A stretch of DNA of 32,681 bases from Lachnospiraceae bacterium (GTDB lineage: Bacteria > Bacillota > Clostridia > Lachnospirales > Lachnospiraceae): contig JAFZLD010000008.1 in NCBI GenBank assembly GCA_017553505.1, forward strand, positions 1 to 32,681, in the 5' to 3' direction. Shown one piece after another: positions 30,337-32,681 of this stretch (positions within the stretch are counted from its first letter, which is position 1; the number at the start of each line of letters is the position of its first letter). A program made the translations under genes and the position numbers. The notes beneath the pieces were generated by a model. That model had not been told where the DNA came from. It made no database searches and worked only from the letters and a program-made list of their open reading frames with translations.

Positions 30337-30708
30337 ATGAAAGTAGTAGCAACAGATAAGGCCCCTCAGGCCATCGGCCCTTACTCACAGGGTTACATCA
30401 CCAACGGATTGTTCTTTGCGTCAGGCCAGATTGCCATCAATCCCGCCACAAGCGAAGTTCTTAACGGCACCATCGAAGAGCAGACAGAACTTGTATGCAA
30501 AAACATAGGTGAGCTTCTTAAGGCAGCCGGCACCGATTTCGACCACGTAGTCAAGACCACCTGCTTCCTCGCAGACATGGGCGATTTCGCCGCATTCAAC
30601 GGCGTATATGCCAAGTTCTTCACTTCCAAGCCCGCCCGCAGCTGCGTAGCTGTTAAGGCTCTTCCGAAGAACGTTTTATGTGAGATTGAAATAATTGCAG
30701 AAGTATAA
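30337..30708 (+). CDS. ridA: RidA family enamine/imine deaminase
   Basis: A 123-residue protein of the RidA/YjgF family that hydrolyses reactive enamine and imine intermediates such as 2-aminoacrylate, protecting PLP enzymes. The signature blocks are present: APQAIGPYSQG, FFASGQIAINP, the substrate-contact Arg in PARSCVAVKALP and the final CEIEIIAEV. The length is normal for the trimeric enzyme. A good AGGAGAG ribosome site precedes the start, and a strong terminator follows the stop directly. Confidence 0.96.
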   Translation: MKVVATDKAPQAIGPYSQGYITNGLFFASGQIAINPATSEVLNGTIEEQTELVCKNIGELLKAAGTDFDHVVKTTCFLADMGDFAAFNGVYAKFFTSKPARSCVAVKALPKNVLCEIEIIAEV

Positions 30709-30712
30709 TAAG

Positions 30713-30744
30713 AACCCCGAGGCTTTAAAAGTCTCGGGGTTTTG
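30713..30744 (+). terminator. Rho-independent terminator of ridA
   Basis: AACCCCGAG (30713-30721) pairs with CTCGGGGTT (30733-30741) and is followed by further T residues. It stands between convergent ridA and the DUF1294 gene. Confidence 0.92.
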
Positions 30745-30745
30745 T

Positions 30746-31045
30746 CTACTGTATCGTGATATTAAGCTGCGGACTTACAATTAAGTAAATCACTATCGCA
30801 ATCTGGATAAGAAGTATTATGGGCAGGCCAATCGTGAACTTCTTGTGCTTGGTCTTATGGCGAAAGAACTTCATACCGATGATGGAGCCGATGCTTCCGC
30901 CGATAATTGCAAAGAAGAAGAGCATTGCTTCGCTGATGCGCCATTTGTGGTTCTGTGCGCGGTACTTGTCCATTCCCATGGAGGCAAATCCGAAGAGATT
31001 GGCGACCGCAAAGTAAACAATAATCCAGATTGTAGTGCTAGGCAT
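30746..31045 (-). CDS. DUF1294 membrane protein
   Basis: A 99-residue integral membrane protein with about three helices (7-27, 43-63, 76-96). It carries the DUF1294 pattern: FASMGMDKYRAQ, then RISE, GGSIGSIIGM and FRHKTKHKKFTIGLP. Function is unknown for the family. It starts two bases after the argG stop on the same strand, with its ribosome site (GGAAAAT) inside the end of argG, so the two form a unit. The link to arginine synthesis is probably only positional. Confidence 0.9.
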   Translation of the reverse strand: MPSTTIWIIVYFAVANLFGFASMGMDKYRAQNHKWRISEAMLFFFAIIGGSIGSIIGMKFFRHKTKHKKFTIGLPIILLIQIAIVIYLIVSPQLNITIQ

Positions 31046-31047
31046 AA

Positions 31048-32274
31048 TTATTTTCCGTTCTTGGCTACTTCCTGCATCTTCATGGCGCGAACCTTGGTGG
31101 AAAGACCGAAGAGGTTGATGAAGCCTTCTGCGTCGTGGTGATCGTAAAGGTCGCCTGTTGTGAAGGATGCAATCTTTTCATTGTAAAGTGAGTAAGGAGA
31201 AGTGGTGCCGGCCTTGATGATGTTGCCCTTGTAGAGCTTAAACTTAACTTCGCCGGTTACGTATTCCTGAGTCTTCTCGATGAAAGCCTGGCATGCCTCA
31301 CGAAGAGGAGTGAACCACTTACCTTCGTATACGATCTGAGCGAGCTTGTTGCCCATTTCTTCCTTCTCACGGTAGGTGTCGCGGTCTAAGATTAACTCTT
31401 CGAGCTGCTGATGAGCTTCGTATAATATTGTACCACCGGGAGTCTCATATACGCCACGGGATTTCATGCCTACAACACGATTTTCTACGATATCCACAAT
31501 TCCGATACCGTGTTTGCCGCCTAATTTGTTAAGTTCGGTGATGATTTCGGATACTTTCATCTTTTTGCCGTTAACAGCTGTAGGTACACCCTTCTCAAAA
31601 GAAAGGGTTACGTACTCGCCTTCATTGGGTGCCTTCTCGGGAGTTACGCCGAGTACAAGAAGGTGATCGAAGTTGGGTTCGTTGGCGGGATCTTCAAGCT
31701 CGAGACCTTCGTGGCTGATGTGCCAGATGTTACGGTCACGGCTGTAAGAGTTGTCAGCGGAGAAAGGAAGCTCGATTCCGTGCTGCTTGCAGTATTCGAT
31801 TTCTGACTCACGGGAATCAAGTGTCCACTTATCGTTACGCCATGCAGCGATAATCTTTAAGTCGGGAGCAAGAGCCTTGATACCAAGCTCGAAACGAATC
31901 TGGTCGTTACCCTTACCGGTAGCGCCGTGGCAGATTGCGGTAGCGCCTTCCTTACGTGCGATTTCAACAAGACGCTTTGCAATAACGGGACGAGCCATTG
32001 AAGTACCGAGTAAGTACTTATTCTCATATACTGCGTGAGCCTGTACACAGGGAACGATGTATTCGTCGCAGAACTCGTCGATTACGTTTTCAATATATAA
32101 CTTTTCTGCGCCGCAGTACTTGGCTCTTTCTTCAAGGCCGTCGAGCTCGTTGCCCTGACCGCAGTCTACGCAGACACAAACTACTTCATAATCAAAGTTT
32201 TCTTTAAGCCAGGGAATGATAGCTGTGGTATCAAGTCCGCCGGAGTATGCAAGTATTACTTTTTCTTTTGCCAT
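31048..32274 (-). CDS. argG: Argininosuccinate synthase
   Basis: A 408-residue ATP-dependent ligase joining citrulline and aspartate in arginine synthesis. The N-terminal PP-loop is [11 protein letters not shown], with [17 protein letters not shown]-like [13 protein letters not shown] and [12 protein letters not shown] as conserved blocks. The start is ATG 32274 with AAGGAG seven to twelve bases upstream. An in-frame extension to 32424 adds residues unlike the family and crosses the promoter. Probable promoter: TTGCAT (32376-32371) and TATATT (32353-32348), 17 bases apart on the minus strand. Repeats of ATGCA overlap it and may be regulatory. DUF1294 follows. No argH is in the window. Confidence 0.96.
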   Translation of the reverse strand: MAKEKVILAYSGGLDTTAIIPWLKENFDYEVVCVCVDCGQGNELDGLEERAKYCGAEKLYIENVIDEFCDEYIVPCVQAHAVYENKYLLGTSMARPVIAKRLVEIARKEGATAICHGATGKGNDQIRFELGIKALAPDLKIIAAWRNDKWTLDSRESEIEYCKQHGIELPFSADNSYSRDRNIWHISHEGLELEDPANEPNFDHLLVLGVTPEKAPNEGEYVTLSFEKGVPTAVNGKKMKVSEIITELNKLGGKHGIGIVDIVENRVVGMKSRGVYETPGGTILYEAHQQLEELILDRDTYREKEEMGNKLAQIVYEGKWFTPLREACQAFIEKTQEYVTGEVKFKLYKGNIIKAGTTSPYSLYNEKIASFTTGDLYDHHDAEGFINLFGLSTKVRAMKMQEVAKNGK

Positions 32275-32347
32275 TTGTGTATTCTCCTTATTTGAATATT
32301 TATTAGTATGCAAGCCCCTTTTGGGGCGCTCGTTTCGTGTCTTCCTT

Positions 32348-32475
32348 AATATATACCCATATTTATGCAAATGCAAGTACAAATTCATGCATAAAAATAG
32401 ATGATTACTATTAAAAATACACAAAAATATGTATAAACCCTTGCATAATATTCAAATTGATTGTATAGTTATGCA
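32348..32475 (-). promoter_or_regulatory. argG promoter with clustered ATGCA/TGCAT repeats
   Basis: ATGCA or TGCAT occurs at 32365, 32371, 32387 (palindromic ATGCAT), 32442 and 32471, a high density in 110 bases. The box TTGCATAATATTCAAA (32441-32456) resembles a Firmicute ARG box (TGAATwwwwATTCA) with one base less in the middle. The first copies overlap the TTGCAT-17-TATATT promoter of argG. An ArgR-type repressor is the obvious candidate, by analogy only. Confidence 0.4.
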
Positions 32476-32479
32476 AAAA

Positions 32480-32518
32480 TAAAGTGTGGTTTTTGTCACG
32501 TTTTTGATGTACACTTTA
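32480..32518 (+). promoter_or_regulatory. Inverted repeat before the GNAT gene
   Basis: TAAAGTGT (32480-32487) and ACACTTTA (32511-32518) are exact inverses 23 bases apart. A weak promoter (TTGTCA 32493-32498, TTTAAA 32515-32520, 16 bases apart) lies between and on them, so the repeat could be an operator for the acetyltransferase gene. Confidence 0.35.
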
Positions 32519-32551
32519 AAAGGAATGTGTTTTTACAAAATTGGAGGTCTT

Positions 32552-32681
32552 ATGGATAACGTAATAATTCGTCCCATGACAATAGAAGATTATGACGGAG
32601 TTTTCGCACTTTGGAACTCAATTAAGGGTTTTGCCATCAGAAGTATAGATGATTCCAGAGAGGGTGTGGAAGTCTTTTTAA
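32552..32681 (+). CDS. GNAT family acetyltransferase (N-terminal fragment)
   Basis: The first 43 residues of a gene cut by the window end. MDNVIIRPMTIEDYDGVFALWNS is the usual opening strand and helix of GNAT N-acetyltransferases (IRPMTxEDYDxVxxLW), and DDSREGVEVFL continues the helix before the variable region. TTGGAGG precedes the ATG at 32552. The acetyl-CoA-binding loop lies outside the window, so substrate and completeness are unknown. Confidence 0.75.
   Translation, partial: MDNVIIRPMTIEDYDGVFALWNSIKGFAIRSIDDSREGVEVFL

Noticed and set aside
32275-32424. N-terminal extension of argG
   Set aside because: The extra residues do not resemble the family and span the promoter. [13 protein letters not shown] is the normal start and has AAGGAG upstream.

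Overview
The window reads like the chromosome of an anaerobic, low-to-mid GC Clostridia, most likely Lachnospiraceae (Butyrivibrio-like). The grounds are a three-subunit electron-bifurcating [FeFe] hydrogenase, a CarD regulator, LytS-type kinases, strong AGGAGG ribosome sites, TTGACA/TATAAT promoters and Firmicute-style terminators. I see no rRNA, tRNA, CRISPR array, transposase or prophage. The assignment is inferred from gene content, not from a search.

Layout. 1-1330: a flavodoxin-fold reductase and a low-molecular-weight tyrosine phosphatase. 1393-5599: hydC-hydB-hydA behind a consensus promoter with a Rex-like operator on the start site and a leader hairpin. 5665-10602: a tightly coupled four-gene operon, consisting of an unknown protein, a coiled-coil/Pro-rich/AAA+ ATPase of the MoxR/CobS kind, a protein with a possible von Willebrand A-like core, and a short TelA-like toxic-anion-resistance protein. 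This is the least explained unit in the window and my best candidate for an undescribed system. 10603-11856 (minus): an HD hydrolase and trmO. 11914-14579 (minus): two tandem membrane-anchored trigger-factor/FKBP-like foldases, each with its own promoter. 14754-16971: an M18 aminopeptidase with an AraC regulator. 17041-18733: a dTDP-4-dehydrorhamnose reductase and an Mrp/NBP35 ATPase.

18768-19022 is a non-coding element bounded by a perfect 25-bp inverted repeat. It is followed by a CarD-family regulator, a probably frameshifted tiny lipoprotein gene (minus) and cysS (minus). 21626-25472: a GH2 glycosidase overlapping a TPR-DUF4037 nucleotidyltransferase-like protein, behind three copies of an operator-like repeat. 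25512-29844 (minus): a response regulator with receiver, winged-helix and BTAD domains, then two LytS-type kinases whose genes overlap; the first kinase has Glu in place of the phospho-accepting His. 30076-30708: an 80-aa orphan and ridA. 30746-32274 (minus): argG and a DUF1294 membrane protein. 32552 to the end: the start of a GNAT acetyltransferase.

How it fits together. The hydrogenase probably couples NADH and ferredoxin oxidation to H2 release under redox control. The AAA+/TelA-like operon looks like a protein-remodelling machine of unknown client. The kinase cluster looks like a sensory unit with one catalytic and one pseudo-kinase subunit. Most other genes are ordinary housekeeping.
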